Positions 1-6,608 of a stretch of DNA of 6,633 nucleotides are shown in pieces (position 1 is the stretch's first letter; each line of letters opens with the position of its first letter). The notes under the pieces are model-generated. The model saw nothing but the letters and a program-made list of their open reading frames with translations. It was not told the origin of the DNA and searched no databases. Position numbers and translations under genes: made by a program. The DNA lies in assembly GCA_947457975.1 (NCBI GenBank), contig CANGYC010000135.1, positions 1 through 6,633 of the forward strand. Reading direction: 5' to 3'. The DNA comes from Comamonadaceae bacterium (GTDB lineage Bacteria; Pseudomonadota; Gammaproteobacteria; Burkholderiales; Burkholderiaceae_C).

Positions 1-717
1 GACATCCAACCTGGCGACACCCTGATAGAAGCTACCTCAGGCAATACCGGCATTGCCTTGGCCATGGCGGCTGCGATCAAGGGCTATCGCATGGTGTTGA
101 TCATGCCCGAGGACCTGTCGATCGAGCGTGCACAGACCATGAAGGCGTTTGGTGCAGAGCTGATTTTGACCCCCAAGAGTGGCGGCATGGAGTACGCCCG
201 TGATCTGGCCGAGCGCATGCAACAAGAAGGCAAGGGTCGCATGCTTGATCAGTTTGCAAACGAAGACAACCCGCGCATTCACTACGAGACCACGGGCCCC
301 GAGTTGTGGGAACAAACCCAAGGACGCATCACGCATTTCGTCAGTGCCATGGGCACCACGGGCACCATCACTGGGGTGTCACGTTTCCTAAAAGAGAAGA
401 ACCCAGCCATTCGCATCATTGGGGCCCAGCCCAGCGAGGGCTCGCGCATTCCGGGTATTCGCAAGTGGCCTCAGGAGTACCTGCCCAAGATCTACGACCC
501 CAGCGGTATCGATGAACTGGTGTACGTCAGCCAGCAGGACGCCGAGGACATGTGCCGGCGCATGGCGCGCGAAGAAGGCATCTTCGCGGGCATTTCTGCG
601 GCGGGTGCGTGCTGGGTGGCCCAGGAAATTGCCAAGCGGGAGCGCAACGCCGTGATCGTTTTCATCGTCTGCGACCGGGGCGACCGCTATCTGTCCACCG
701 GCGTGTTCCCGGCCTGA
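1..717 (+). CDS. cysM: Cysteine synthase B (CysM), 5'-truncated by the window edge
   Basis: PLP-dependent O-acetylserine sulfhydrylase of the CysM type. It converts O-acetylserine plus sulfide to cysteine, or plus thiosulfate to S-sulfocysteine, in the cytoplasm. The frame is open from base 1 and 238 residues are visible of a family length near 300. About 56-60 N-terminal residues, including the PLP-binding lysine, lie upstream of the window. Visible motifs are the PLP phosphate-binding loop SGNTG (visible residues 13-17), the glycine/threonine loop GTTGT (118-122), the CysM-like IPGIRKWP segment and the C-terminal CDRGDRYLSTGVF signature, which favours CysM over CysK. The usual SSGGA-type turn near the C-terminus reads SAAGA, perhaps a lineage trait. 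The NUDIX gene follows after 8 nt, implying co-transcription. Identity is confident; thiosulfate use is inferred from the family. Confidence 0.95.
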   Translation, partial: DIQPGDTLIEATSGNTGIALAMAAAIKGYRMVLIMPEDLSIERAQTMKAFGAELILTPKSGGMEYARDLAERMQQEGKGRMLDQFANEDNPRIHYETTGPELWEQTQGRITHFVSAMGTTGTITGVSRFLKEKNPAIRIIGAQPSEGSRIPGIRKWPQEYLPKIYDPSGIDELVYVSQQDAEDMCRRMAREEGIFAGISAAGACWVAQEIAKRERNAVIVFIVCDRGDRYLSTGVFPA

Positions 718-725
718 GCGCATCC

Positions 726-1271
726 ATGGCTGAATTTCGTTTTTGCCCCCAGTGCGCCAGCCCTCTGGCCTGGCAGACCCAGGCCGAAGATGGCGGCGAC
801 AAATCGCGCCTGCGCTGCACGGCCTGCGCCTACACCCACTGGAACAACCCCACGCCGGTGCTCGCCGGGATTGTGCAGGTGGGCGGACAGATCCTGCTGG
901 CGCGCAACGCCGCCTGGACCGGGCGGCGTTTTGCCTTGATCACTGGCTTCATGGAGGCCGGCGAAACCCCGGAAGAGGGCATAGCGCGTGAGATCCTGGA
1001 AGAAACCAGCCTCACCGTGACATCCCTCAAGCTCGTGGGTGTCTACGACTTCCAGCGCATGAACCAGGTCATCATCGCCTACCATGCGAAGGCAGAGGGC
1101 CAGGTCAAGCTGTCCCCAGAACTCGTGGAATACCAGTTCTATGAGCCTCAAGAATTGATTTGCTGGCCAGCGGGCACGGGCTACGCCCTCGCCGACTGGT
1201 TGCGCACACAAGACATCGAACCCCGCTTCATGACCTGGGAAGAGCGTGAAGCACAGAGCCGAGACACATGA
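726..1271 (+). CDS. Zinc-ribbon NUDIX hydrolase
   Basis: A 181-aa cytoplasmic NUDIX pyrophosphohydrolase of unknown substrate. The N-terminus has a zinc ribbon made of two CxxC pairs (Cys7/Cys10 and Cys31/Cys34). The NUDIX box spans residues 74-96: Gly74, Glu80, then REILEE at 88-93, which supplies the metal-binding glutamates. The usual glycine near the end of the box is Ser95. The zinc ribbon resembles NADH pyrophosphatase (NudC) and FAD/ADP-ribose-type NUDIX enzymes, but the SQPWPF motif that marks NADH pyrophosphatases after the box is absent, so I do not call it NudC. The ATG at 726 is chosen because it lies 8 nt after the cysM stop and the zinc ribbon starts at residue 7; the frame's upstream extension would run inside cysM. 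No clear Shine-Dalgarno is seen, so translational coupling to cysM is likely. Its stop overlaps the next gene's start. Confidence 0.88.
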   Translation: MAEFRFCPQCASPLAWQTQAEDGGDKSRLRCTACAYTHWNNPTPVLAGIVQVGGQILLARNAAWTGRRFALITGFMEAGETPEEGIAREILEETSLTVTSLKLVGVYDFQRMNQVIIAYHAKAEGQVKLSPELVEYQFYEPQELICWPAGTGYALADWLRTQDIEPRFMTWEEREAQSRDT

Positions 1272-1498
1272 TGCAGATCGACAAAGAACTCGACACCCGG
1301 GGGCTCAATTGCCCCCTGCCCATCTTGAAAGCCAAGAAGGCCTTGGCCGAGATGAGCAGCGGCCACCTGCTCAAGGTGGTGTGCACCGACCCCGGCTCCA
1401 CCCGCGATTTCCAGGCCTTTGCCAAACAGACGGGCAATGAGCTGGTGGAGCAGCAAACCGCCGGCGGCGAGTTCATTCACGTGCTCAAGCGCCGCTGA
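1268..1498 (+). CDS. TusA-family sulfurtransferase/sulfur-carrier protein
   Basis: A 76-aa protein of the TusA/SirA/YedF (CPxP) family, about the normal length. These small cytoplasmic proteins carry a persulfide on one conserved cysteine and pass sulfur on, for example towards tRNA thiolation or other sulfur metabolism. The motif GLNCPLPILKAKKAL is present, with the putative active cysteine at residue 15 (C15-P-L-P) followed by the amphipathic helix. The C-terminal half has the family's DPGSTRDF segment. The ATG at 1268 overlaps the NUDIX stop codon as ATGA; a second in-frame ATG at 1271 would remove only one residue and could be the true start. The CPLP form differs from the CPEP of E. coli TusA, so equivalence to tusA itself is not claimed. 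The neighbouring cysM suggests a sulfur-assimilation context. Confidence 0.9.
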   Translation: MMQIDKELDTRGLNCPLPILKAKKALAEMSSGHLLKVVCTDPGSTRDFQAFAKQTGNELVEQQTAGGEFIHVLKRR

Positions 1499-1514
1499 AG
1501 GGCGCACTCTAGCC

Positions 1515-2426
1515 TCAGGCCACGCTGCGCAGTACCGTGCCCGGCTGGTCCTTCGCCAGCTGCAGCTGCTGCAGGTACTGCCTGAAATGCGCGCCCACTT
1601 CCGGGTGCGCCAGGGCCAGTTCCACCGTGGCTTCTAAAAAGCCTTCCTTGCTGCCGCAGTCGTAGCGCTTGCCCTGGTACTGGTAGGCGTAGACCGCTTC
1701 TTCCTTGATCAGGTTGGCGATGCCATCGGTCAGCTGGATCTCGCCGCCCACGCCCCCCGTGAGCTGGCGCAGGTGGCGGAAGATGGAGGGCGTGAGCACA
1801 TAGCGGCCCGCCACGCCCATGTGTGAAGGTGCCACTTCAGGCGCTGGTTTTTCAACAATGCGCTCCATCTGCAGCAGCCCCGGCTGGACCTCCCGCCCGG
1901 CCACGATGCCATAGCGGCGGGTGTGCTCGGCAGGCACTTCCTGCACGGCCACCACCGAGCGGCCCAGGTGTGCGAACTGCTCCGTCATCTGCGCCAGCAC
2001 CGGGGGCTGGCCCACCATCAGGTCGTCGGCCAGCAGCACGGCAAAGGGTTTGTTCGAGACCACGTGTTCGGCGCACAGCACGGCATGGCCCAGGCCCAGC
2101 ATGCGGTTCTGGCGCACGTAGGAAAAGTGCATGTCGTCCATCTTCACCGAGCGCAGCAGCTCCAAGAGGCTGTGCTTGCCCGCCGCCTCCAGCTCGGTCT
2201 CGAGCTCGTAGGCCGTGTCGAAGTGGTCCTCGATGGCACGCTTGCTGCGGCCCGTGATGAACACCATGTGCCGGATACCCGCGGCATAAGCCTCTTCCAC
2301 GGCGTACTGGATCAGCGGCTTGTCCACCACCGGCAGCATTTCTTTGGGCTGGGCTTTGGTGGCCGGCAGGAAGCGGGTGCCCAGGCCCGCAACAGGGAAG
2401 ACGGCGATCTTGACGGGTGAGTTCAT
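1515..2426 (-). CDS. galU: UTP--glucose-1-phosphate uridylyltransferase (GalU)
   Basis: A 303-aa UDP-glucose pyrophosphorylase, close to the usual bacterial GalU length. It makes UDP-glucose from UTP and glucose-1-phosphate in the cytoplasm, supplying surface polysaccharides and other glycans. The nucleotide-binding signature [19 protein letters not shown] lies at residues 14-32, with Lys36 in DKPLIQY. The ADD metal-site segment is at 133-135, VEKP at 191-194, GEIQLTD at 228-234 and YDCGSK at 255-260, all in the order expected for GalU. The start is the ATG complementary to 2424-2426, which places the Rossmann-type strand at the N-terminus; only a weak purine-rich site precedes it. It lies 125 bp downstream of valS on the same strand and may be read from valS or from its own unrecognised promoter. 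Its 3' end faces the TusA-like gene with only 16 nt between them. Confidence 0.97.
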   Translation of the reverse strand: MNSPVKIAVFPVAGLGTRFLPATKAQPKEMLPVVDKPLIQYAVEEAYAAGIRHMVFITGRSKRAIEDHFDTAYELETELEAAGKHSLLELLRSVKMDDMHFSYVRQNRMLGLGHAVLCAEHVVSNKPFAVLLADDLMVGQPPVLAQMTEQFAHLGRSVVAVQEVPAEHTRRYGIVAGREVQPGLLQMERIVEKPAPEVAPSHMGVAGRYVLTPSIFRHLRQLTGGVGGEIQLTDGIANLIKEEAVYAYQYQGKRYDCGSKEGFLEATVELALAHPEVGAHFRQYLQQLQLAKDQPGTVLRSVA

Positions 2427-2511
2427 GGTGGCTCTAAGAGGTCGGAAGAATCAGTAAAGGAGCGCAGGCCCTCAAGCTAACACATGTGGATGACAAACCG
2501 GTTCCGGCCGC

Positions 2512-2540
2512 GCCACCGCCGGGCACAACGCGGCAGCGGC
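2512..2540 (-). other. Stem-loop just downstream of valS
   Basis: On the minus strand, GCCGCTGCC (2540-2532) pairs with GGCGGTGGC (2520-2512), giving nine pairs including two G-U wobbles. One more G-C pair (2531 with 2521) leaves a 9-nt loop. It starts 11 nt after the valS stop codon. The wobbles pair only in minus-strand RNA, so the hairpin suits valS-galU transcripts. No U-tract follows, so it is not a standard intrinsic terminator; it might protect or process the valS 3' end, or be chance in GC-rich DNA. The rest of the 125-bp valS-galU gap shows two 8-bp palindromes but no convincing promoter. Confidence 0.3.
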
Positions 2541-2551
2541 CGACGTGGGGC

Positions 2552-5413
2552 TCAGCCCAGGCGCACCAGCTGATCGCGCACCTTGGCCAAGGTAGAGGAG
2601 AAGTCTGCCAGGCGTTTGCGCTCTTGCTCCAGCACCGCCGGCGGTGCCTTGGCCACGAAGGCCTCGTTGCCGAGCTTGCCCTGGGCCTTGGCCATTTCGC
2701 TCTCCAGCCGCGCCACTTCCTTGGCCAGACGCGCCTTCTCGGCACCCACGTCCACCTCCACGAAGAGGCACAGGCGGGCCTCGCCCACCACGGCCACGGG
2801 GGCGGCCTGTGCGGCCTGGGCCCAGGCGGCCTCGTCGTCAAAGAGCCGGACTTCGTTGAGCTTGGCCAGGGCCTTGACCACAGGCGCCACGCTGGCAAAG
2901 AAGGCGCTGTCACCCACCACGTACATGGGCAGGCGGGTGGCGGGTGAGACATTCATTTCACCGCGCAGGTTGCGGCAGGCGTCCACCAGCTTCTTGAGCT
3001 TGGCCACATGGGCCTCGGCGGCTTCGTCGATCTTCTGGGGCTGTGCGGTCGGGTAGCGGGCCTGGCCGATGAAGCGGCCACCCAGGCCGGCCACGGGCGC
3101 GACTTTCTGCCACAGCTCTTCAGTGATGAAGGGGATCAGCGGATGCGCCAGGCGCAATATGGCCTCCAGCGTGCGGATCAGGGTGCGGCGCGTGCCGCGC
3201 TGCTGCGCCTCGTCGCCCGTTTGAATTTGCACCTTGGCAATTTCCAGGTACCAGTCGCAGAACTCGTCCCACACGAACTGGTAAACGGCGCCGGCCACGT
3301 TGTCCAGGCGGAAGTCGGCAAAGCCCTTGGCCACCTCGGCCTCCACGCGCTGCAGCCTGGAGGCAATCCAGCGGTCGGCCTGCGAGAAATGCATGTAGCC
3401 GTGGGCCGGCCCGCCCGGCTGGCACTGCTCCTTGGTGTGTTCCTTCAGGCCGCAGTCCTGGCCTTCGCAGTTCATCAGCACAAAGCGCGTGGCGTTCCAG
3501 AGCTTGTTGCAGAAGTTGCGGTAGCCCTCGCAGCGCTTGCTGTCGAAGTTGATGCTGCGGCCCAGGCTGGCGAGCGATGCAAAGGTAAAGCGCAGGGCGT
3601 CTGCGCCGTAGCCGGGAATGCCCGCGGGGAATTCTTTTTCGGTGTTCTTGCGCACCTGGGGCGCGGTCTCGGGCTTGCGCAGGCCCTGCGAGCGCTTGTC
3701 CAGCAGGGGCGCGAGCTCTATGCCGTCGATCAGGTCCACCGGGTCCAGCACATTGCCCTCGGACTTGCTCATCTTCTTGCCCTGTGCGTCCTTCACGAGG
3801 CCGTGGATGTACACATGGCGGAAGGGCACCTGCCCCGTGAAGTGCGTGGTCATCATGATCATCCGGGCGACCCAGAAGAAGATGATGTCGTAGCCCGTCA
3901 CCAGCACCGAAGACGGAAGGAACAGGTCGCGTTCCTTGGTCTTCTCGGGCCAGCCCAGGGAGGAGAAAGGCACCAGGGCCGAGGAGTACCAGGTGTCCAG
4001 CACGTCCGGGTCGCGCATGAGTGTCTTGCCCGGCGCCTGGGCCTGGGCGGCGGCCTCGGTCTCGGCCACGTAGACCCGTCCATCCTCGTCGTACCAGGCC
4101 GGGATCTGGTGGCCCCACCAGAGCTGGCGCGAGATGCACCAGTCCTGGATGTTGCCCATCCACTGGTTGTAGGTGTTCACCCACTGTTCGGGCACGAAGG
4201 TCACTTCGCCGCTGGCGACCGCATCGATGGCCTTTTGCGCGATGCTCTTGCCCGTGGGGTCCTGCTCGCTCACCTTGTTCATGGCGACAAACCACTGGTC
4301 GGTGAGCATGGGCTCGACCACCTGGCCGGTGCGGGCGCAGCGCGGCACCATGAGCTTGTGTTTTTTGACTTCAGCCAAAAAGCCCTGGGCTTCCAGGTCG
4401 GCGACGATCTGCTTGCGCGCGACAAAGCGGTCCAGTCCCTGGTACTTGGCAGGGGCGTTTTCGTTGATCGCCGCCTCCAGCGTGAGCACGCAGATCATGG
4501 GCAGGCTGTGGCGCTGGCCCACGGCGTAGTCGTTGGCGTCGTGCGCGGGCGTGACTTTCACCACGCCGGTGCCGAAGGCGCGGTCCACGTACTCGTCGGC
4601 AATCACGGGGATCTCGCGATCGCACAGGGGCAAGCGCACCATCTTGCCGATCAGGTGCTTGTAGCGCTCGTCCTCGGGGTGCACCATCACGGCCACGTCA
4701 CCCAGCATGGTTTCAGGCCGGGTGGTAGCCACCGTGAGTGCGCCCGAGCCGTCGGCCAGCGGGTAGCTGATGTGCCAGAGAAAGCCGTCTTCCTCTTCGC
4801 TTTCGACCTCCAGGTCGCTCACGGCCGATTTGAGCACTGGGTCCCAGTTCACCAGGCGCTTGCCGCGGTAGATCAGACCCTGCTCATAGAGCTTGACGAA
4901 GGTCGACGTCACCACCTTGGACATCTTGGGGTCCATGGTGAAGTACTCGTGTTCCCAGGACACCGAGTCGCCCATGCGGCGCATCTGCTGCGTGATGGTC
5001 GAGCCCGACTGCTGCTTCCATTCCCACACCTTGTTCAGAAACTTTTCGCGCCCCAGGTCGTGGCGCGACAGGCCCTGGCCCTGCAGCTGGCGCTCCACCA
5101 CGATCTGCGTGGCAATGCCCGCGTGGTCCGTGCCCGGCACCCACAGGGTGTTGAAGCCCGACATGCGGTGGTAGCGCGTGAGCGCGTCCATGATGGTCTG
5201 GTTGAACGCATGCCCCATGTGCAGGGTGCCCGTCACGTTGGGCGGAGGCAGCTGCACGCAGAAAGAGGGCTTGGCCTCGTCCAGCGTGGGCGCGTACTGG
5301 CCGCTGCCTTCCCAGGTCGGTCCCCAGTGCGCCTCCAGTGCGGCGGGCTCAAAGGACTTGGACAGCGATTGCAGGCCGGGTTGCACGGCGGTCTGGTCAG
5401 GGGCTTGGCTCAT
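2552..5413 (-). CDS. valS: Valyl-tRNA synthetase
   Basis: A 953-aa class Ia aminoacyl-tRNA synthetase, essentially the length of E. coli ValRS. It charges tRNA-Val with valine in the cytoplasm and edits misactivated threonine. The HIGH motif appears as HMGH at residues 65-68 after PPPNVTGTL. The CP1 editing domain occupies roughly 200-350, with its threonine-rich [13 protein letters not shown] (227-239) and the TPAHDANDY segment (288-296). [16 protein letters not shown] (425-440) leads back into the catalytic core. KMSKS is intact at 547-551. The anticodon-binding helical domain follows, and residues after about 882 form the charged C-terminal coiled coil typical of ValRS. The start at 5413 is the only sensible Met before HMGH. 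No Shine-Dalgarno is visible upstream; instead the leader has a terminator-like hairpin. The gene is complete, with no frameshift seen. Confidence 0.98.
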   Translation of the reverse strand: MSQAPDQTAVQPGLQSLSKSFEPAALEAHWGPTWEGSGQYAPTLDEAKPSFCVQLPPPNVTGTLHMGHAFNQTIMDALTRYHRMSGFNTLWVPGTDHAGIATQIVVERQLQGQGLSRHDLGREKFLNKVWEWKQQSGSTITQQMRRMGDSVSWEHEYFTMDPKMSKVVTSTFVKLYEQGLIYRGKRLVNWDPVLKSAVSDLEVESEEEDGFLWHISYPLADGSGALTVATTRPETMLGDVAVMVHPEDERYKHLIGKMVRLPLCDREIPVIADEYVDRAFGTGVVKVTPAHDANDYAVGQRHSLPMICVLTLEAAINENAPAKYQGLDRFVARKQIVADLEAQGFLAEVKKHKLMVPRCARTGQVVEPMLTDQWFVAMNKVSEQDPTGKSIAQKAIDAVASGEVTFVPEQWVNTYNQWMGNIQDWCISRQLWWGHQIPAWYDEDGRVYVAETEAAAQAQAPGKTLMRDPDVLDTWYSSALVPFSSLGWPEKTKERDLFLPSSVLVTGYDIIFFWVARMIMMTTHFTGQVPFRHVYIHGLVKDAQGKKMSKSEGNVLDPVDLIDGIELAPLLDKRSQGLRKPETAPQVRKNTEKEFPAGIPGYGADALRFTFASLASLGRSINFDSKRCEGYRNFCNKLWNATRFVLMNCEGQDCGLKEHTKEQCQPGGPAHGYMHFSQADRWIASRLQRVEAEVAKGFADFRLDNVAGAVYQFVWDEFCDWYLEIAKVQIQTGDEAQQRGTRRTLIRTLEAILRLAHPLIPFITEELWQKVAPVAGLGGRFIGQARYPTAQPQKIDEAAEAHVAKLKKLVDACRNLRGEMNVSPATRLPMYVVGDSAFFASVAPVVKALAKLNEVRLFDDEAAWAQAAQAAPVAVVGEARLCLFVEVDVGAEKARLAKEVARLESEMAKAQGKLGNEAFVAKAPPAVLEQERKRLADFSSTLAKVRDQLVRLG

Positions 5414-5421
5414 GGCGTGGG

Positions 5422-5453
5422 AAACAAAAAACGGCGCTCAGGGCGAGGCCGTT
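5422..5453 (-). terminator. Terminator-like hairpin in the valS 5' leader (possible attenuator)
   Basis: Reading the minus strand, AACGGC (5453-5448) pairs with GCCGTT (5435-5430). Inside it CTC (5447-5445) pairs with GAG (5439-5437), with one bulged C (5436) and a 5-nt loop. The 3' arm runs into a U-rich tail: six T at 5431-5426 (two of them in the stem), then G and TTT. On the plus strand no T-tract follows, so the structure is oriented for valS transcripts. It lies between the likely valS -10 box and the valS ATG, so it cannot be the terminator of another minus-strand gene. Premature termination controlling valS is inferred; no competing antiterminator fold was found. Confidence 0.5.
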
Positions 5454-5477
5454 CATGCGGGGCTGGGGAAAAGCGTG

Positions 5478-5483
5478 ATTTTA
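5478..5483 (-). promoter_or_regulatory. valS: Likely -10 box of the valS promoter
   Basis: On the minus strand this reads TAAAAT, five of six matches to TATAAT. It lies 64 bp upstream of the valS start, in the only AT-rich patch of the divergent region. No good -35 box is seen 16-18 bp upstream, where the sequence is G-rich. Transcription would begin near 5471, giving a leader of about 58 nt that contains the hairpin at 5453-5422. Confidence 0.45.
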
Positions 5484-5534
5484 GCGACCGCCCCGTCCTT
5501 CGCCCCCCCCGGTCTGGGCGCGGGCGGCTCGCGC

Positions 5535-5540
5535 CACAAT
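5535..5540 (+). promoter_or_regulatory. Possible -10 box of the Bug receptor gene
   Basis: CACAAT matches four of six positions of TATAAT and lies 35 bp upstream of the ATG at 5576. A recognisable -35 box is missing. The box directly abuts a 6-bp inverted repeat, GGCGCG (5517-5522) and CGCGCC (5530-5535), that could be an operator or simply GC-rich chance. The position is plausible but the match is weak. Confidence 0.3.
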
Positions 5541-5562
5541 CAAGGGGTCTTTCCAGCCCTTC

Positions 5563-5568
5563 AAGAGG
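5563..5568 (+). promoter_or_regulatory. Ribosome binding site that fixes the Bug gene start
   Basis: AAGAGG lies 7 nt before the ATG at 5576. It settles the start of an otherwise very long open frame that continues upstream, antisense to valS, to 3008. A typical signal peptide begins right at this ATG, which agrees. Confidence 0.7.
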
Positions 5569-5575
5569 TATTGCC

Positions 5576-6559
5576 ATGCAGCTTCCCCGCCGTTCCTGGT
5601 TCTCTCTGTCCCTGCGCCTGGGCGCCTTGCTTGCCGCCTGCAGCCTGGGCGCTGCGCTCGCGCAGGCCCCCAAGACCGTCAAGATCCTGGTGGGCTTTCC
5701 GCCCGGTGGCGGCACCGACGCCATTGCCCGCCTGCTCAGCGACAAGCTCAAGGACGAGCTGGGCATGCCGGTGGTGGTGGAAAACCGCCCTGGCGCCGGT
5801 GGCCAGATTGCGGCTCAGGCCCTCAAGGCCGCACCGGCCGACGGCAGCTTGCTCTTCCTCTCGCACGACCACACCATCAGCATCCTGCCGCTCGTGGTGA
5901 AGAATCCGGGCTTCAACCCAGCCCAGGATTTCGCCCCGGTGGCTGGCTTTGCCACCTTCGTCAATGCCTTTGCCGTTTCGGGGGGTAACCCAGCCAAGAC
6001 CTTTGGCGAGTACGTCAGCTGGGTCAAGGCCCAGGGCGGCAAAGGTGCCGTGGGCATTCCGGCCCCGGCCTCGACGCCTGAATTCTTGGTCAAGGTGATG
6101 GGTGAGAAATTCAACCTGGACCTGGTGGCCGCGCCTTACCGTGGCAGCGCCCCCATGATGGCCGACATGCTGGGCAACCAGATCGCTGCCGGCGTGGGCT
6201 CGGTGCCGGACTTCATCGAGAACCACCGCGCCGGCAAGGTGCGCGTGCTGGGCGTGCTCGGTGCCAGCCGCCAGGCGGCCCTGCCTGAGGTGCCCACCTT
6301 CACTGAGCTGGGGCTGGCAGGTCTTGAGGATATGCCCTACTACGGCGTGTTTGCGCCGGCGGGCACGCCCAAGCCCTTCATCGACCAGTTTTCTGCCGCG
6401 CTCGCCAAGGTGATCTCGCAGCCCGAGGTGCGCAGCCAGCTCACGCAGATGGGCCTGACCGTGGGCCACATGAACGCCGAGCAACTCGCCCGCCGCGAGA
6501 GGGCCTACGCCCAGGTGTGGACGCGCATCATCCGCAACTCGGGTTTCCAGCCCCAGTGA
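5576..6559 (+). CDS. Bug/TctC-family periplasmic solute-binding receptor
   Basis: A 327-aa tripartite tricarboxylate transporter receptor of the Bug family. Such proteins bind small, usually carboxylated, solutes in the periplasm and deliver them to a TctA/TctB membrane transporter or act in sensing. An export signal occupies about residues 1-29: basic PRR, a hydrophobic core and an ALA|Q site after residue 29. A possible lipobox LAAC (Cys22) is also present. The first ligand-loop motif VGFPPGGGTDAIAR is at 39-52, followed by VVVENRPGAGGQIAA (66-80) and the PADG turn (87-90). The later AAPYRGSAPMMADML and LPEVPTFTELG segments are also family hallmarks. The second binding loop (PAPASTPEFL, 162-171) lacks the histidine common there. 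No tctA or tctB lies in the window, so the ligand is unknown. It is transcribed alone, divergent from valS, and ends at its own terminator. Confidence 0.93.
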   Translation: MQLPRRSWFSLSLRLGALLAACSLGAALAQAPKTVKILVGFPPGGGTDAIARLLSDKLKDELGMPVVVENRPGAGGQIAAQALKAAPADGSLLFLSHDHTISILPLVVKNPGFNPAQDFAPVAGFATFVNAFAVSGGNPAKTFGEYVSWVKAQGGKGAVGIPAPASTPEFLVKVMGEKFNLDLVAAPYRGSAPMMADMLGNQIAAGVGSVPDFIENHRAGKVRVLGVLGASRQAALPEVPTFTELGLAGLEDMPYYGVFAPAGTPKPFIDQFSAALAKVISQPEVRSQLTQMGLTVGHMNAEQLARRERAYAQVWTRIIRNSGFQPQ

Positions 6560-6580
6560 AGTTGCTCGCCCCGCGCCATG

Positions 6581-6608
6581 AAAAAAGCCCCGCAGTGCGG
6601 GGCTTTTT
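6581..6608 (+). terminator. Strong intrinsic terminator after the Bug gene, potentially bidirectional
   Basis: GCCCCGC (6587-6593) and GCGGGGC (6597-6603) form a perfect 7-bp stem with a 3-nt AGT loop. It is flanked by six A upstream and five T downstream, extending the pairing to 12 bp. It begins 21 nt after the Bug stop codon. The A-tract becomes a U-tract on the other strand, so it could also stop minus-strand transcription coming from beyond the window. The remaining bases to 6633 show nothing recognisable. Confidence 0.93.

Noticed and set aside
552..725. Longer start for the NUDIX gene at 552
   Set aside because: The extension would overlap cysM by 166 nt and encode an Arg/Gly-rich shadow; the zinc ribbon begins right after the ATG at 726.
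1441..1448. Exact match to the E. coli Chi octamer GCTGGTGG
   Set aside because: It lies inside the TusA-like coding sequence, such GC-rich octamers arise by chance, and Chi use in this lineage is not established.
1489..1505. GCGCC/GGCGC short inverted repeat between the TusA-like gene and galU as a terminator
   Set aside because: Only 5 bp of stem and no T-tract on either strand.
2468..2496. TTGTCA at 2496-2491 (minus strand) as the -35 box of a galU promoter
   Set aside because: It matches five of six -35 positions, but no acceptable -10 hexamer lies 15-18 bp downstream, where the sequence is G-rich.
3120..4295. 391-aa minus-strand open frame within valS
   Set aside because: It overlaps the intact valS gene in another frame and has low-complexity Arg/Gly/Pro/Ala-rich composition; not a gene.
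5503..5510. Run of eight C in the divergent intergenic region
   Set aside because: A homopolymer could allow phase variation, but it sits upstream of both likely promoters' cores with no sign of function; chance or a sequencing-prone site.
3008..5575. Upstream part of a 1183-aa plus-strand open frame
   Set aside because: It is antisense to valS in codon register and explained by avoidance of TTA/CTA/TCA codons. The translation is rich in His, Gly, Arg and Val without domain character. A good Shine-Dalgarno and signal peptide place the real start at 5576.
5561..6484. 307-aa minus-strand open frame opposite the Bug gene
   Set aside because: It is in codon register with the Bug gene and shows no recognisable motifs; a shadow of a GC-rich coding sequence.
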